DNA of 64,000 nucleotides, from NCBI GenBank assembly GCA_963747535.1, contig CAVVFX010000002.1, forward strand, positions 434,001-498,000, in the 5' to 3' direction. The position numbers were made by a program, and so were the translations under genes. Within the stretch, counting starts at the first letter, position 1. Each line of letters opens with the position of its first letter. The DNA comes from CAVVFX01 sp963747535 (lineage in GTDB: Bacteria > Acidobacteriota > Terriglobia > Bryobacterales > Bryobacteraceae). Positions 54,193 through 63,911 of this stretch are shown here, piece after piece. Under the pieces are notes generated by a model. The model searched no databases. It worked only from the letters and a program-made list of their open reading frames with translations, and was not told the origin of the DNA.

Positions 54193-54307
54193 ATTCACGA
54201 GTTTAACCGGCAAATGAAAAAGGGGCGCGGCATCGCTGCCTGCGCCCCCGGGTTGACCAGCTAAAGCCTGTACTACTGAATCTTCGGTTGGTTATTGCGC
54301 ACAAGGC

Positions 54308-54357
54308 GGCTGCTGCGCAGCCGGGCAGACCACGAAAAACGATGGTCTGCCCTACGG
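54308..54357 (+). repeat. Two-hairpin repeat (copy B)
   Basis: Hairpin 1 is GGCTGC, TGC, GCAGCC. Hairpin 2 is GGCAGACCA, loop CGAAAAACGA, TGGTCTGCC, then CTACGG. It lies 8 bases beyond the TonB receptor stop, on the 3' side of that gene. Confidence 0.85.
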
Positions 54358-54364
54358 GTGATTA

Positions 54365-57300
54365 CTAGAAGACGAACTTGGCCGAGACTTGCAGTTGGCG
54401 AGGTCCGTAGAGGCCGTTGACGGACGTCGTCGTTGCCGGGGTAAGGAACGTCGGGTTCGGCACCAGGCAGCCGTTAGTGCCCGAGGCGAGAGCCGTGGTG
54501 CACGCTCCGGTGCCCACGTTGGTGAAGTTGTACGAATAGTTCCCGATCACGGTGGTGATGTTGGTGTGGTTGAAGAGATTGAAAGCTTCTCCCAGGAACT
54601 GCAGGCGATATTTCTCAAAAATCGTGAACTCGCGCATGATGCGGAAGTCGGTGTTATAGAGCGGGTGTCCAACGTAGATATTGCGGCCATACTGCGGGGG
54701 ACGTCCGCCGGTGTTGACGCCGCCGTTGGTGACTTCGCCTCCCGTGACACCGCCGTCGACGCCGCCGCTGGGATATCCGTTGATCAGGTTGCCTCCCGAG
54801 AGCTGGCCTGGCTGGCTGCTCGCCGCGGTCTCGATGACCGCGAAATTGAAGCCGTCGAACAGAGTCCTGGCCAGCTTGTTGCTCAGCTTCTTGAACATTT
54901 GCGGAGAGTACATCAGGCTACCCACGAACCGGTTACGCTGGTCCAGATCCGACAGCGCATTTTCCTGCTTCTGGTTATAAGGATTCAGCGTGTAGTCGGT
55001 GCCGTAGAACGTTCCGTTGGCCCCGGCCACCGCTCCGTCATCGATGGACTTGGCGTAGGTGTAATTGATGAGAGCCTCAAACCCGTGGCTCATGGGCTTG
55101 CGCCAGGTCAGCACCAGGCCGTTGTACCAGGAATTCACGACGCTATAGCCGGTGAGGACCACACCCGTTTGGGGATTGATCCGCTGCGTATACCAGGGCT
55201 GGGTTATCTGCTGAGTGACCGCTCCACTGGAATTCAGGACGTCGTAACTGTGGGTCAGAGTGGTGGGCGCTACGTTGGAATCGATGAAGACCGGGAGGTG
55301 CAGGCCACGGCTGAAAATGTAGCTGGCGGAGAAGCTGGAATTGCCGGGCAACTGTTCCTCGATCGCGAACTCGCCCTCGTGAACCAGCGGGTTCACGAAA
55401 TCGGGAACCAGGCCGTGCGCCAACTGCGTCCCAGCCGGGGGCACGAACGGTGTCACGTGAGGCGTGAGCGCGCCTGAGAACGGAGCGGCTGGAGCCGGTC
55501 CCGGCGGATTGTAGATCAGGTTCGGGAAGGTCAGCGCCGGGCAACTCGTCGGAACGCAATTGTACGTCTGCTGGTAGACGCCGTTTTCCACGCGGATGGC
55601 GTACATCGTGCTATCCGAAGTCTTGGCGTAGAACATGCCGTAACCCGCGCGTACCACCGTGTTTTTGAAAGGATTCCAGGCGATGCCGATGCGCGGCGCC
55701 AGGTTGTTGGAATCGATGTTGATGGATGAAGTATAGAGAGTGGTCAACGGCGTCGAGGTATTGGGAGTAGGCGGTTGGGGAATGTCCTGCAGCTCGTACC
55801 GCATCCCGAGGTTCACGGTGAGATTCGGCCGGAGTCTCCAGGTGTCCTCCATAAACCACGCATAATCCCAATCGTTGAAATTGTCCTTGCCAACTCCGGT
55901 GATGGGATCGGTCACTTGCCCGAAGGAACTCCAGTGGCGGCCGGTGAGGCCATCGCCGTCATTGATTCCGAACACGTCCAGAGCCCAGTTCGCGAAGGAG
56001 GTATAGCTGTAAACGCCACCACCTTCATACAAATTGACGGCCAGTACGTGGACGTCGTTGACGTCGTAGCCCATCTTGAACTGGTGCTTGCCGAGAGTCA
56101 TGGAAAGGGTATCGGCGAATTGCAGGCGATGCTCATCCGGAAAGGCAGGACGTGGCAGGGCGTTCGGCATACCATAGGTCATGACGCTGGCGATGGCGAC
56201 GCTCGGGCCGCCGGCATTGGCGCCCGCCACCTCGTTATCCACGCCCCATTGGAAGCGGAAGTTATTGATCATCGTCGGGGTCACGGTCGAATCCAGGTTG
56301 GAGACGAAGAAGCGCTCCTGGACACCGGCCGGGCCGTTGGCCGTGACTGACAGATTGTTGTAAGTCGGGCCCGAGCTATAAGAGTTCGGTGCGTGATAGT
56401 CATCCAGATCGAAGGCCATGCTCAAGCGGTTGTTGGTGTTGATCTGATAATCGATCTTCCCGAAACCAATGTCGTTGATGCCGGTGCGCGGGTAGGAACC
56501 TACCTGGCCGGCCAGAAATGCATTCGCCGCGGAGCATTGTGCCGCGGTGAGGGCCTGGGTGGTGGTTCCAGGGAGCACAGGACAGGCCTGGGGGAACTTG
56601 GCGGTGCTGGTGTAAGTGACGGGGAAAACTTTGCGCGAGCCGTCATAGTTAAGGAAGAAGAAGAGCTTATCCTTCTTGATCGCGCCACCGACGCTGCCGC
56701 CGAACTGTTGCAGTTGATGAGTCGGCAGGGTGTAAATGCCCTGGGACTTCCCATAGGAATCGAGAGCACTCCAGGACGGATAGCGCAGGTAGTAGAACAA
56801 GTCGCCGTGCAGCGTATTCGATCCGGACTTGGTCACGGCATTGACCACCCCGCCGGCCGCCTGACCGAACTCCGCGCTGTAGTTACTGGCGCTGACCTGG
56901 AACTCCTGGATCGCGTCCATGCTGTAAATGTAGGGAACGCCGGTGGTGGCGGTACTGCGTCCGCGCGCCTCGGAGAAGAACGCCTGGTTGTTGTTGGCGC
57001 CGTCGACGGAATTGTTGTTATAGAGGCCGGAGATGCCGCGATAGGAAACCAGGGCGCCATCGGTGGTCACGCCGGGCGTGAGGAGCACGAAGTTGTCCCA
57101 GCGGCGGCCGATGATCGGCAGGCCCTTCACCAGATTCTCATCGACCTCCTGGGAGACTTCGGTCTTCTGGGTATCGACGACCGGAGCTTCGCCGGTCACG
57201 GTGACGGTTTCAGCGCCGCTCTTGACGGCGAGTGCAAGATCGATGGTCACGGTCCGGCCGACCTCTACCACCAGGTCTTTCCGCTCGATGCTGGAAAACC

Positions 57301-57568
57301 CCGTCTTGCTGGCCGTGACAGCGTAATGGCCGGGTTGCAGGAACGTGGCGCTGTAGAGACCTGCTTCGCTGGTCTGGATGGTCCGGTCCGAACCGGTATC
57401 CGCGTTGTGCACCAAGACTGTGGCGCCGGGGACCGCGGCACCCGACGGGTCGGTAATCGTGCCGGTAATGGTTCCCGATCCGGCGGTCTGGGCCATAGCT
57501 GCCGCAGCCAGAACACACAGGATAGAGAGCTGCTTACATATGGAGATACTGAGCTGCCGTTTTATCAC
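54365..57568 (-). CDS. TonB-dependent receptor with N-terminal carboxypeptidase-regulatory domain
   Basis: The 1067-residue protein has a signal peptide to about residue 26, a CarboxypepD_reg-like domain (GTITGTITDPSGAAVPGATV), a plug (VKGLPIIGRRWDNFVLLTPG, GQAAGGVVNAVTKSGSNTLHG) and a beta barrel ending QLQVSAKFVF. Third receptor of its kind here and closest in N-terminal sequence to the other two. An esterase gene lies 213 bases upstream on the same strand and the Gfo/Idh-PPC pair is downstream on the same strand, so the group may be one uptake-and-breakdown locus. Confidence 0.93.
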   Translation of the reverse strand: MIKRQLSISICKQLSILCVLAAAAMAQTAGSGTITGTITDPSGAAVPGATVLVHNADTGSDRTIQTSEAGLYSATFLQPGHYAVTASKTGFSSIERKDLVVEVGRTVTIDLALAVKSGAETVTVTGEAPVVDTQKTEVSQEVDENLVKGLPIIGRRWDNFVLLTPGVTTDGALVSYRGISGLYNNNSVDGANNNQAFFSEARGRSTATTGVPYIYSMDAIQEFQVSASNYSAEFGQAAGGVVNAVTKSGSNTLHGDLFYYLRYPSWSALDSYGKSQGIYTLPTHQLQQFGGSVGGAIKKDKLFFFLNYDGSRKVFPVTYTSTAKFPQACPVLPGTTTQALTAAQCSAANAFLAGQVGSYPRTGINDIGFGKIDYQINTNNRLSMAFDLDDYHAPNSYSSGPTYNNLSVTANGPAGVQERFFVSNLDSTVTPTMINNFRFQWGVDNEVAGANAGGPSVAIASVMTYGMPNALPRPAFPDEHRLQFADTLSMTLGKHQFKMGYDVNDVHVLAVNLYEGGGVYSYTSFANWALDVFGINDGDGLTGRHWSSFGQVTDPITGVGKDNFNDWDYAWFMEDTWRLRPNLTVNLGMRYELQDIPQPPTPNTSTPLTTLYTSSINIDSNNLAPRIGIAWNPFKNTVVRAGYGMFYAKTSDSTMYAIRVENGVYQQTYNCVPTSCPALTFPNLIYNPPGPAPAAPFSGALTPHVTPFVPPAGTQLAHGLVPDFVNPLVHEGEFAIEEQLPGNSSFSASYIFSRGLHLPVFIDSNVAPTTLTHSYDVLNSSGAVTQQITQPWYTQRINPQTGVVLTGYSVVNSWYNGLVLTWRKPMSHGFEALINYTYAKSIDDGAVAGANGTFYGTDYTLNPYNQKQENALSDLDQRNRFVGSLMYSPQMFKKLSNKLARTLFDGFNFAVIETAASSQPGQLSGGNLINGYPSGGVDGGVTGGEVTNGGVNTGGRPPQYGRNIYVGHPLYNTDFRIMREFTIFEKYRLQFLGEAFNLFNHTNITTVIGNYSYNFTNVGTGACTTALASGTNGCLVPNPTFLTPATTTSVNGLYGPRQLQVSAKFVF

Positions 57569-57781
57569 AAAAACCTCCTGAAGTTAGAGACATTGTAACA
57601 GCGCCGGAGAACAGCCACCACTTACGGGGGATCTGCTTGCGTCTACTTTGACCTAACAGGCAGATACATCTGTGGGAACAAAAAGTATAGCATGTATAGC
57701 TATATTTTTTGGTTACAAATTGGTTAACAAACCGAGCGTCCCAGCCCGCGGCCCGCGCCGGGAAAAGGCGACTAACTTATT

Positions 57782-58630
57782 CTATTGCAGTAGCTTACGA
57801 TCGGTCATCCAGGCCAGCAAGCGATCCGGCCAGGTGGCGACCGGCAGGTCGGTCGACCGCATCCCGAAACCGTGGCCGCCCGCCGCATAGATGTGCATTT
57901 CGGACGAGATCCCCTGCTTCTGCAGGTCCAGGTAAAGGTTCACGGTGGTGACAACATGGCCTTTGTCGTTATCCGCGCATACCAGGAAAGCTTGCGGCGC
58001 ATCTTTAGGGACCGTGATTTCGCCGGGTTTGAAGCCGGGATATACGATCACCGAAAAGTCCGGGCGCGAACTCTGGCGCTCAATGGGATCGGGCGAGCTG
58101 TCATTGCCCTTGTCGAAGCGCGTTTCCATCAGTGCGGCAAGCTCTCCACCGGCCGAAAAGCCCATGAACCCGACGCGAGCGGGATCGATACCCCACTCCC
58201 TGGCATTGGCGCGGACCATGCGGAGGGCACGGTGAGTGTCAGCCAGCGCGTCACCCTCCACGGTGTACTTCGAGTCCTTGGCGCGGGCCAAACGGTACTT
58301 CACGACGAAGCCCGCGATGCCGTGCTGATTCAGCCAATCGGCGATCTGCCAGCCTTCATGGTCGATCACCAGTTGCGAGTGTCCGCCGCCGGGGGCGATG
58401 ACGACCGCCATGCCGTTGGCCTTGCCGGCCGCCGGCAGGAAGGCGTACATCGAGGGATAGTGAACCACCTGGAAGGCTTTGGGGAACTTCGGATTGTCGG
58501 AGGGAGTGAAGACTTCCTTCGCGGTCACACCCTCGGAGCCGGGCGCGCCGTTGGGCCAGAGTTTGAGTTCGTCGCCGCGGTCCAGGCCGAAAGCGAGGGT
58601 GGCAAGGAGAAGGGTGAATAGGAGTTTCAT
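57782..58630 (-). CDS. Exported alpha/beta-hydrolase (esterase)
   Basis: Signal peptide MKLLFTLLLATLAFG. The 282-residue product has the oxyanion segment VVIAPGGGHSQL near residue 78, the nucleophile elbow GFSAGG (S159) and the late His in AAGGHGFGMRS. This matches the BD-FAE/xylanase-associated esterase group that removes acyl groups from polysaccharides. It is upstream of the TonB receptor on the same strand. Confidence 0.9.
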   Translation of the reverse strand: MKLLFTLLLATLAFGLDRGDELKLWPNGAPGSEGVTAKEVFTPSDNPKFPKAFQVVHYPSMYAFLPAAGKANGMAVVIAPGGGHSQLVIDHEGWQIADWLNQHGIAGFVVKYRLARAKDSKYTVEGDALADTHRALRMVRANAREWGIDPARVGFMGFSAGGELAALMETRFDKGNDSSPDPIERQSSRPDFSVIVYPGFKPGEITVPKDAPQAFLVCADNDKGHVVTTVNLYLDLQKQGISSEMHIYAAGGHGFGMRSTDLPVATWPDRLLAWMTDRKLLQ

Positions 58631-58670
58631 GGTGCGGAAATGAGTTTAACAGATAACATTGGGCCACGGA

Positions 58671-58690
58671 TGAACACGAATGAACACGAA
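58671..58690 (+). repeat. Two tandem copies of a 10-base word
   Basis: TGAACACGAA occurs twice in a row after CCACGGA. This is a short simple repeat of a kind seen between genes in many environmental genomes. Confidence 0.7.
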
Positions 58691-58748
58691 TAAGAATTGT
58701 GGGTACACTTCGGGTTTGTGGGGTGGCTTGCATCTGACTTTCGGAGCG

Positions 58749-59321
58749 CTACGCGGCTTTTTTGGGCGGCGTGGCGGGGGTTTTCGGAGTGCCTGGGACG
58801 TCTAGGGGCTGGGTTTCGTCGTCGAATGGGGTCGCGGCGGGCCAATCGACTCCTGTGGGGGGTGTTTGGACGGGCTGCGGCCGGGAAGTTTGCGAAACGA
58901 ACCCAATTCCTTCGATCTTTCGCTCTTTCTGCAGTTTACGAAGGTCGGTCAGATTTCGGTTGAAGGCGCGGTCGGAAGTGTTGTAGTAGCGGAGCATGAG
59001 GGCGAGCTGTTTGTGCTCGTGGTCGTTCTGGTCGAGCCGTTCGGAGAGGAACTTGCCCGTTTGCCAGGTGAAGTAGGCGCTCTGGGCCATTTTGTACACG
59101 AGAACGGTCTCGGTGGAGCCGACAGGCTGGTGCTCTTTCCTGAGAGCGTTGAGGAATTCGTCGAATTCGATGCGACTTTCTTCGGATAGGAGCGCGCCGT
59201 TGGAGCAGAATCCATGACGGGTCGCATTTTTGCTAGAGCTTGCTTTGCCCTCGGGGGTGATGGGGCCAGTCGATTTTTCGGCGTTTTTGCGGTTGGCTTC
59301 GATTTGTGCGTCCGTGGCCAT
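58749..59321 (-). CDS. Conserved hypothetical protein, STGPRT family (paralogue of the 19.9-kb gene)
   Basis: The 190-residue product starts MATDAQIEANRKNAEKSTG and continues PITPEGKASSSKNATRHGF. It shares with the copy at 19867 the basic N-terminus, VLVYKMAQ, YYNTSDRAFNRNLTDLRKLQ and the end PPKKAA, about 60% alike over the N-terminal two thirds by eye. The start is the ATG with AAGGAG upstream; the 60 codons before it are not family-like. It directly precedes the NTPase operon's 3' side, but whether it belongs with it is unclear. Confidence 0.8.
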   Translation of the reverse strand: MATDAQIEANRKNAEKSTGPITPEGKASSSKNATRHGFCSNGALLSEESRIEFDEFLNALRKEHQPVGSTETVLVYKMAQSAYFTWQTGKFLSERLDQNDHEHKQLALMLRYYNTSDRAFNRNLTDLRKLQKERKIEGIGFVSQTSRPQPVQTPPTGVDWPAATPFDDETQPLDVPGTPKTPATPPKKAA

Positions 59322-59694
59322 GGGGGTGGTTCTCCTTAGATTGGCCGGGAGGTGGGTGCAGCATTCCCGGTCGATTTCGTTATAACAGATGGAGGGGCGA
59401 AAACGTTCTACGCGGTTTGTATGTTGTTGGGGTGGTGGGGGATGTTGGTTGTGACTGGAGGTTACCGTCAGGCGGCCAATCGTGCCGGGTAGAGGGCTCA
59501 CCCTTCGAGTCCAAGCACTCGTTGATCTTCACAAGCGTGAGGGTATCGCAGTTCAAACCGGTTCTCGCATGAGACGCGGAGGACGGAGGAACTCTGGTTG
59601 CGCCGGGCCGAGGTTCGCGCATAATGCGTATGGCGATGACCATCAGCTAAATCGGGCTAATGAAGCAGAATTTGGCTCGGATTGACCAAATGAG
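59322..59694. other. Intergenic region without a recognisable gene
   Basis: Nothing is supported apart from the ribosome-binding site of the STGPRT gene. The region lies between the end of the NACHT gene and the start of the paralogue gene. Confidence 0.5.
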
Positions 59695-62292
59695 TCAGGC
59701 GGCGAGGGATTTTTCGATGGACGCGAGGAGGGGCTCCCATTTCGGACGCAGCTGATTCTTGTCACGAAGAGCGGTCAGGATGGCTCGTGCGCGTTCGAGG
59801 TGCTCTCTACCGCCTAGTTTGTTGAGGGAGATGGCGAGACCAATCTGACGACCGGGATGATCCGGTTCCTGGTCGGCTAGCCGCTGGATGATATCGAGCG
59901 CCTGCTGGTAGTGCCGGCGCGCCTGCTCGGGCTGTCCGGCGTCCCGCGCCGCGTCGCCCAGCCTTTCGTATGAAATCGAGAGACCGCGAAGGTAGTCGGT
60001 GCGGTCCGGTTCCTGGTTGACCAGCCGCTGGCGGATATCGAAGGCGTGCTGATAAAGCTGTGCCGCGGTCTCGGTCTGTCCGGCCACATCTCCAAGGTTT
60101 ACGAGTGATATCGACAGATCGCGAAGGGAATCGGCGCTATCGGGCTCCTGTTTAGACAAATCCTCGCGAATCTTGAGCGACTTCCGGTAATATTGCCTCG
60201 CCTGCTCGATCTCGCCTGCGTGCTTAGCCAAGTCCCCCAGATTACCGTAGGAGGCCGACAAATCGCGAAGGTATCCGGCGTTGTCGGGCTCCAGGCCGAC
60301 TAGTCGCTGCCGAAACTCGAGCGCTTGCTGGTAGTTCTGTCGAGCTTGCTCGATCTGGTCCGCTTTGAAAGCCACGGTGCCCAGTTTGTCGTAACAAACT
60401 GCCAGATCGCGAAGGTAGTTCAGCTCAGCCGGCGCCTGGGCGACGAGGCGCAGGAAGATCTCCAGCGCGCGCTGGAAGTACTGCCGGGCCTGCCCGGTCC
60501 TCCCGGTGGAGACCATCAAATTGCCTGCGTAATTGAGCACAAAGCCAAGTTCAGCCAAGAGTATCTGGTCGTCGCCAAAATCTGCGAGGGCCCTTTCCGC
60601 AACAGCGAGCGCCTTATCATAAAGCCGTCCCGCGCGGGCACTCCCACCGAGCGACTTGAGCGAGTTTCCCAGAAGCACCAGCGCGTTGATAACCTGAACC
60701 GGGACCTTCTTCCCCAGTGTCCGGGAGTTCTTATCCAGCCATTCCCCGGCCCATTCGCCAAACCGGTCCGCAAAACGCTCGGCGAAGGGTGCGAGGCTTT
60801 TCGCATTCTGGAAACCTTCTTCCAGCCAGGTGGTGAAGATGAACTTCGCCCCGAGTTCCTGCGCGTCTTCGATCCCAGTGGTGGATGATCCGAGCAGACT
60901 GATCACGAGGCGGGCTACGGTCGAGCGCTGTCCGGTCTCTCCTTCGACTATTCTGCGCAGGAGTTCGTCGCCTGCGCCGGGGAACTCTGCCAGCATCTCG
61001 AACAAGAACACCAGGGTCTCATGCCAGACCTCGGCTGCCGCGAGTTCGGTGCACTGAAGGCAGAGCTCTTCGAAACGCCGGACGTCGCCCCGCAGACGCC
61101 AGGCGGCGAAGTATTCCTGAAACGAGAGATGCGCGAAGGCGATCTCTCCGGTAACGCCGGTGACCAAAAGTCCCGAACGCTTCAACACGTAGTCCAGGAA
61201 TCTCTCGGGATCGGCGGTCTCGCGGCCAATCGCCGTGCGCAGCCAGTCGATCACCTCCGACCGGCCTGTATACAGGCGCGGGCCGCTCTCGGTCCGAAGG
61301 AGTTGCATTCTCCAGCCGACGGCGGCGAGCCAGCGCTTCATCTGCTCCAGCGAGGCTTCGAATGGCGGCAGTTTGCGGTACGACTGGATGGTTTCGAGGT
61401 AGGCGGCGACGATCTGGTCGTAGAGGCGGAGAAGGTCGGGAGGCAGTTTCCCGGTGGCGCGGTGAATCAGCGCCATCATGGCGAGCATTCCGGGACGCTG
61501 CGCCAGTTCCTCGGTTTGCGGACTGCGTTTGATGGCGGCGTTGAGGGAGGCGATCAACTGCTGGCGGCGATTGGGGTCCGGTTCACGGAGGGTGTACCAG
61601 CGGAAGACGTAATCCTGAATCTCTTCCGGACCGAACGGCGCAAGATAGCAGCGAGTTATGGATTCGAACGGCGCTTCGTCGTAGCCGGCAGCCCGGCTGG
61701 TAATCACGGCGAGGCTGTCCTTGCTTTCGGCGAGCAGCGGAAGGAGAACCTCGTCGCGCAATTGCCGGCGGTCGACGGCCGAGCCTACTTCGTCGAGTCC
61801 ATCGATGAGCAAGGCTCCGCGGCCGGAGCGCAGGATTTCCAGCAGCCAGGCGGGCTGCACATGCTGACGAACATCGTCCGGCAAGCTTGCGGCGTAGTCC
61901 TGCAGCATGTCGGCCGCAGTGCGCCAGTTTTGCACTTTGTAATCGCGCAGCAGGATGGGGATGGGGATGAATTCGCCGATCTGACTCTCCAGCGGTGTCT
62001 GGCCGGCGCTTCCCAGCGAATAGGCGATCAATTGAATCAGGACGGACTTCCCCGCCCCGGGGTCGCCGAGCACGACGATGTGTTTGTGACGATTCAAAAG
62101 GCTGGCAAGAAAGTGGCGCTGCTTACCCTCCGGCTCGAGGAGCAGACGGGTGGCTACGTAAATGGATTTGAGAGCCAGGAGCGTGCCGTCCTGGAAGCTC
62201 GGAAGCCCGAGGAAATCGATGTTCGCGTACCGCCAGGAGACCGAGAGCTTGTACTTGAATTCGACGTTGGCCGGCGAAAGGGTAGTGGCCAT
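59695..62292 (-). CDS. NACHT-domain NTPase with C-terminal TPR array
   Basis: The 865-residue protein has a short N-terminal module (1-70, no known effector), a NACHT ATPase with Walker A GDPGAGKS at 76-83 and Walker B ALLIDGLDE at about 160-168, the helical NACHT end QRPGMLAMMALIH near 264 and FAHLSFQEYFAAWRLRG near 395, then a linker and at least five TPR units from about 555 to 835 (YLRDLSASYGNLGDLAKHAG, EQARQYYRKSLKIREDL). STAND NTPases with a sensor repeat array act as switches; bacterial NACHT proteins are known anti-phage factors. The gene lies 11 bases after the KAP gene on the same strand and is probably co-expressed. Confidence 0.9.
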   Translation of the reverse strand: MATTLSPANVEFKYKLSVSWRYANIDFLGLPSFQDGTLLALKSIYVATRLLLEPEGKQRHFLASLLNRHKHIVVLGDPGAGKSVLIQLIAYSLGSAGQTPLESQIGEFIPIPILLRDYKVQNWRTAADMLQDYAASLPDDVRQHVQPAWLLEILRSGRGALLIDGLDEVGSAVDRRQLRDEVLLPLLAESKDSLAVITSRAAGYDEAPFESITRCYLAPFGPEEIQDYVFRWYTLREPDPNRRQQLIASLNAAIKRSPQTEELAQRPGMLAMMALIHRATGKLPPDLLRLYDQIVAAYLETIQSYRKLPPFEASLEQMKRWLAAVGWRMQLLRTESGPRLYTGRSEVIDWLRTAIGRETADPERFLDYVLKRSGLLVTGVTGEIAFAHLSFQEYFAAWRLRGDVRRFEELCLQCTELAAAEVWHETLVFLFEMLAEFPGAGDELLRRIVEGETGQRSTVARLVISLLGSSTTGIEDAQELGAKFIFTTWLEEGFQNAKSLAPFAERFADRFGEWAGEWLDKNSRTLGKKVPVQVINALVLLGNSLKSLGGSARAGRLYDKALAVAERALADFGDDQILLAELGFVLNYAGNLMVSTGRTGQARQYFQRALEIFLRLVAQAPAELNYLRDLAVCYDKLGTVAFKADQIEQARQNYQQALEFRQRLVGLEPDNAGYLRDLSASYGNLGDLAKHAGEIEQARQYYRKSLKIREDLSKQEPDSADSLRDLSISLVNLGDVAGQTETAAQLYQHAFDIRQRLVNQEPDRTDYLRGLSISYERLGDAARDAGQPEQARRHYQQALDIIQRLADQEPDHPGRQIGLAISLNKLGGREHLERARAILTALRDKNQLRPKWEPLLASIEKSLAA

Positions 62293-62303
62293 GGCTTCAG
62301 CTC

Positions 62304-63773
62304 CTAGGGTAACGCGGCCGTCGCGGCAGGCGGAAGCGCGAAGAGCAAATGCCGCTCAATGTTGGCCGGCACGAGAAGCAAAGGATCGACTGCGTTCAAA
62401 GTGCGAACGGCGTCCGCGATCCAGAAAACGCGGGCGGCCGGGGAAGGTGCGGCCGGCTCCCCAGGGATCTTGGGCTCGTCCACCTGGGAGAATGGCGGGG
62501 AGAAGCTTTCGGTCAGCTCAGGCGAAAAGGTGGGCCGGCTGGACAAGGTCCCGTAAGCGAGTTGCAGGCCATCGAAGAGCTGGCTATAAGGGGCTGGGGC
62601 GGCGCCGGTGAGGCAGAAGGGAACGATGACGTCGCTGAAGAAGGCGGGCGCCTCTTCCACCTTCCGATACAACGGTTCTTCAAACTGCGCGAGATAGGTA
62701 AGGATAGTAGCCAGACGCCAGTTGAGCGTCCGGGCCGCAGTCTGGCTGAGGAGGTAGAGATAGAGTTTCCAGCCGGCGATGAAGCCCTTCACCTTGCGCG
62801 GATTATGGGGAAGATTTCGATCGAGCAGGTTGACAAGTTCGGAATGACCCTCTTTCTTCAGAGCGAATTTGGTTTCCAAACAGACCGTGAACGGGCCGGC
62901 ATCGATGTTCAGGGTCTCGGCGATGAAAGGCTTCATGTCCCGGGTGATGGGTAAGAGGAACTGGCACTGGAACATTTTGCCCAGGTACTCACGGGCGAGG
63001 GGACGGTAGCGCGCGTGATCCTCCTTAGTCGAGAGGACTCGCGAGACGGTCTCTTCCAGGTGTTTCTGGTCGAGGGCCAGAACGTAGATGCAGTTCTTGG
63101 CATTGAGGTAGAGCTTGAGAGATTCGAGCAGGCGGTAGGTGACGTCGCCTTCGCAGCGGTCCAGGTCGTCGATGAAGACGACCATGCGTTTCCTGCCGCC
63201 CATCGCCTGCGTGATCGCGGCTTCAAAGAATTCGCGGAAAGATTGCGACGAAAGCGGGGTACTGAAGTGTTCCGCTTCGTACTCGCGGCCGCGGTCCATG
63301 ATCTTCTTGGGGTCGATTTTGGGAAGAAAGCTGCTGAGGTCGTGAAGGACCGTCATCGCGGAGTAGATGGCCATATCGAGGGTTTTCCTGGCTTCCTCGC
63401 CGACCTTGCGTCCCGCGCTGAAGCTTCTGCGAATCTCCTGGAGGAGGGCTACGGCGGGGTTGGATTCGAATTGGTGATGCCAGGGATTAAACCAGATGGG
63501 ATGGATATCCTCTATCTTTGGGGGCCAGCCTGGATACCAACGCTGCAGATCGTCGCCGGTGGCATCGGTTTCGCCGCCTAAATAAGCCCAGAGTTTGCGG
63601 AGGAAGCTGGTCTTACCGGAGCCCCACGAGCCCTGGATGCCGATTACGTAAGGGGGATCGCACTCGAAAATGCGCGCCCCGAGGTGCATGGCGAGAGTAT
63701 GGTGGCCGAGGCTGTCGCGGACGACCCACTCGTCGTTGAATGGGGTTTTAAGTCGAGCGGCGATTGACTCCAT
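62304..63773 (-). CDS. KAP-family P-loop NTPase
   Basis: The 489-residue protein has Walker A IQGSWGSGKTSFL at 48-57, IWFNPWHHQFE near 93 (typical KAP: W-x-N-P-W-x-x), a segment between the motifs where many KAP proteins have membrane helices but here only mildly hydrophobic residues (AIYSAMTVLHDLSSFL), and Walker B MVVFIDDLDRCEGD at 197-210. Lys-Glu and Leu-rich helices follow (YVLALDQKHLEETVSRVL). KAP NTPases occur in anti-phage and signalling loci. It is the first gene of the two-NTPase operon. No effector domain is recognised in the last 130 residues, which are proline-rich. Confidence 0.88.
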   Translation of the reverse strand: MESIAARLKTPFNDEWVVRDSLGHHTLAMHLGARIFECDPPYVIGIQGSWGSGKTSFLRKLWAYLGGETDATGDDLQRWYPGWPPKIEDIHPIWFNPWHHQFESNPAVALLQEIRRSFSAGRKVGEEARKTLDMAIYSAMTVLHDLSSFLPKIDPKKIMDRGREYEAEHFSTPLSSQSFREFFEAAITQAMGGRKRMVVFIDDLDRCEGDVTYRLLESLKLYLNAKNCIYVLALDQKHLEETVSRVLSTKEDHARYRPLAREYLGKMFQCQFLLPITRDMKPFIAETLNIDAGPFTVCLETKFALKKEGHSELVNLLDRNLPHNPRKVKGFIAGWKLYLYLLSQTAARTLNWRLATILTYLAQFEEPLYRKVEEAPAFFSDVIVPFCLTGAAPAPYSQLFDGLQLAYGTLSSRPTFSPELTESFSPPFSQVDEPKIPGEPAAPSPAARVFWIADAVRTLNAVDPLLLVPANIERHLLFALPPAATAALP

Positions 63774-63861
63774 GGAGGATACTTTAGCGCGAGAGGGGCG
63801 GAGTGAGAGAGGTACTGGTGTATCTGGTGTCCTGAGTTAGAAATTCGCGACATAAGTCTAC

Positions 63862-63911
63862 GGCTGCTGCGCAGCCGGGCAGACCACAAAAGACGATGGT
63901 CTGCCCCACGG
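63862..63911 (+). repeat. Two-hairpin repeat (copy C)
   Basis: Hairpin 1 GGCTGC, TGC, GCAGCC; hairpin 2 GGCAGACCA, loop CAAAAGACGA, TGGTCTGCC; then CCACGG. Upstream of the KAP gene. Nearly identical to copy B. Confidence 0.85.

Noticed and set aside
61021..62307. 428-codon open frame on the plus strand across the NACHT gene
   Set aside because: Antisense shadow of a protein with clear Walker motifs and TPRs; no family resemblance itself.
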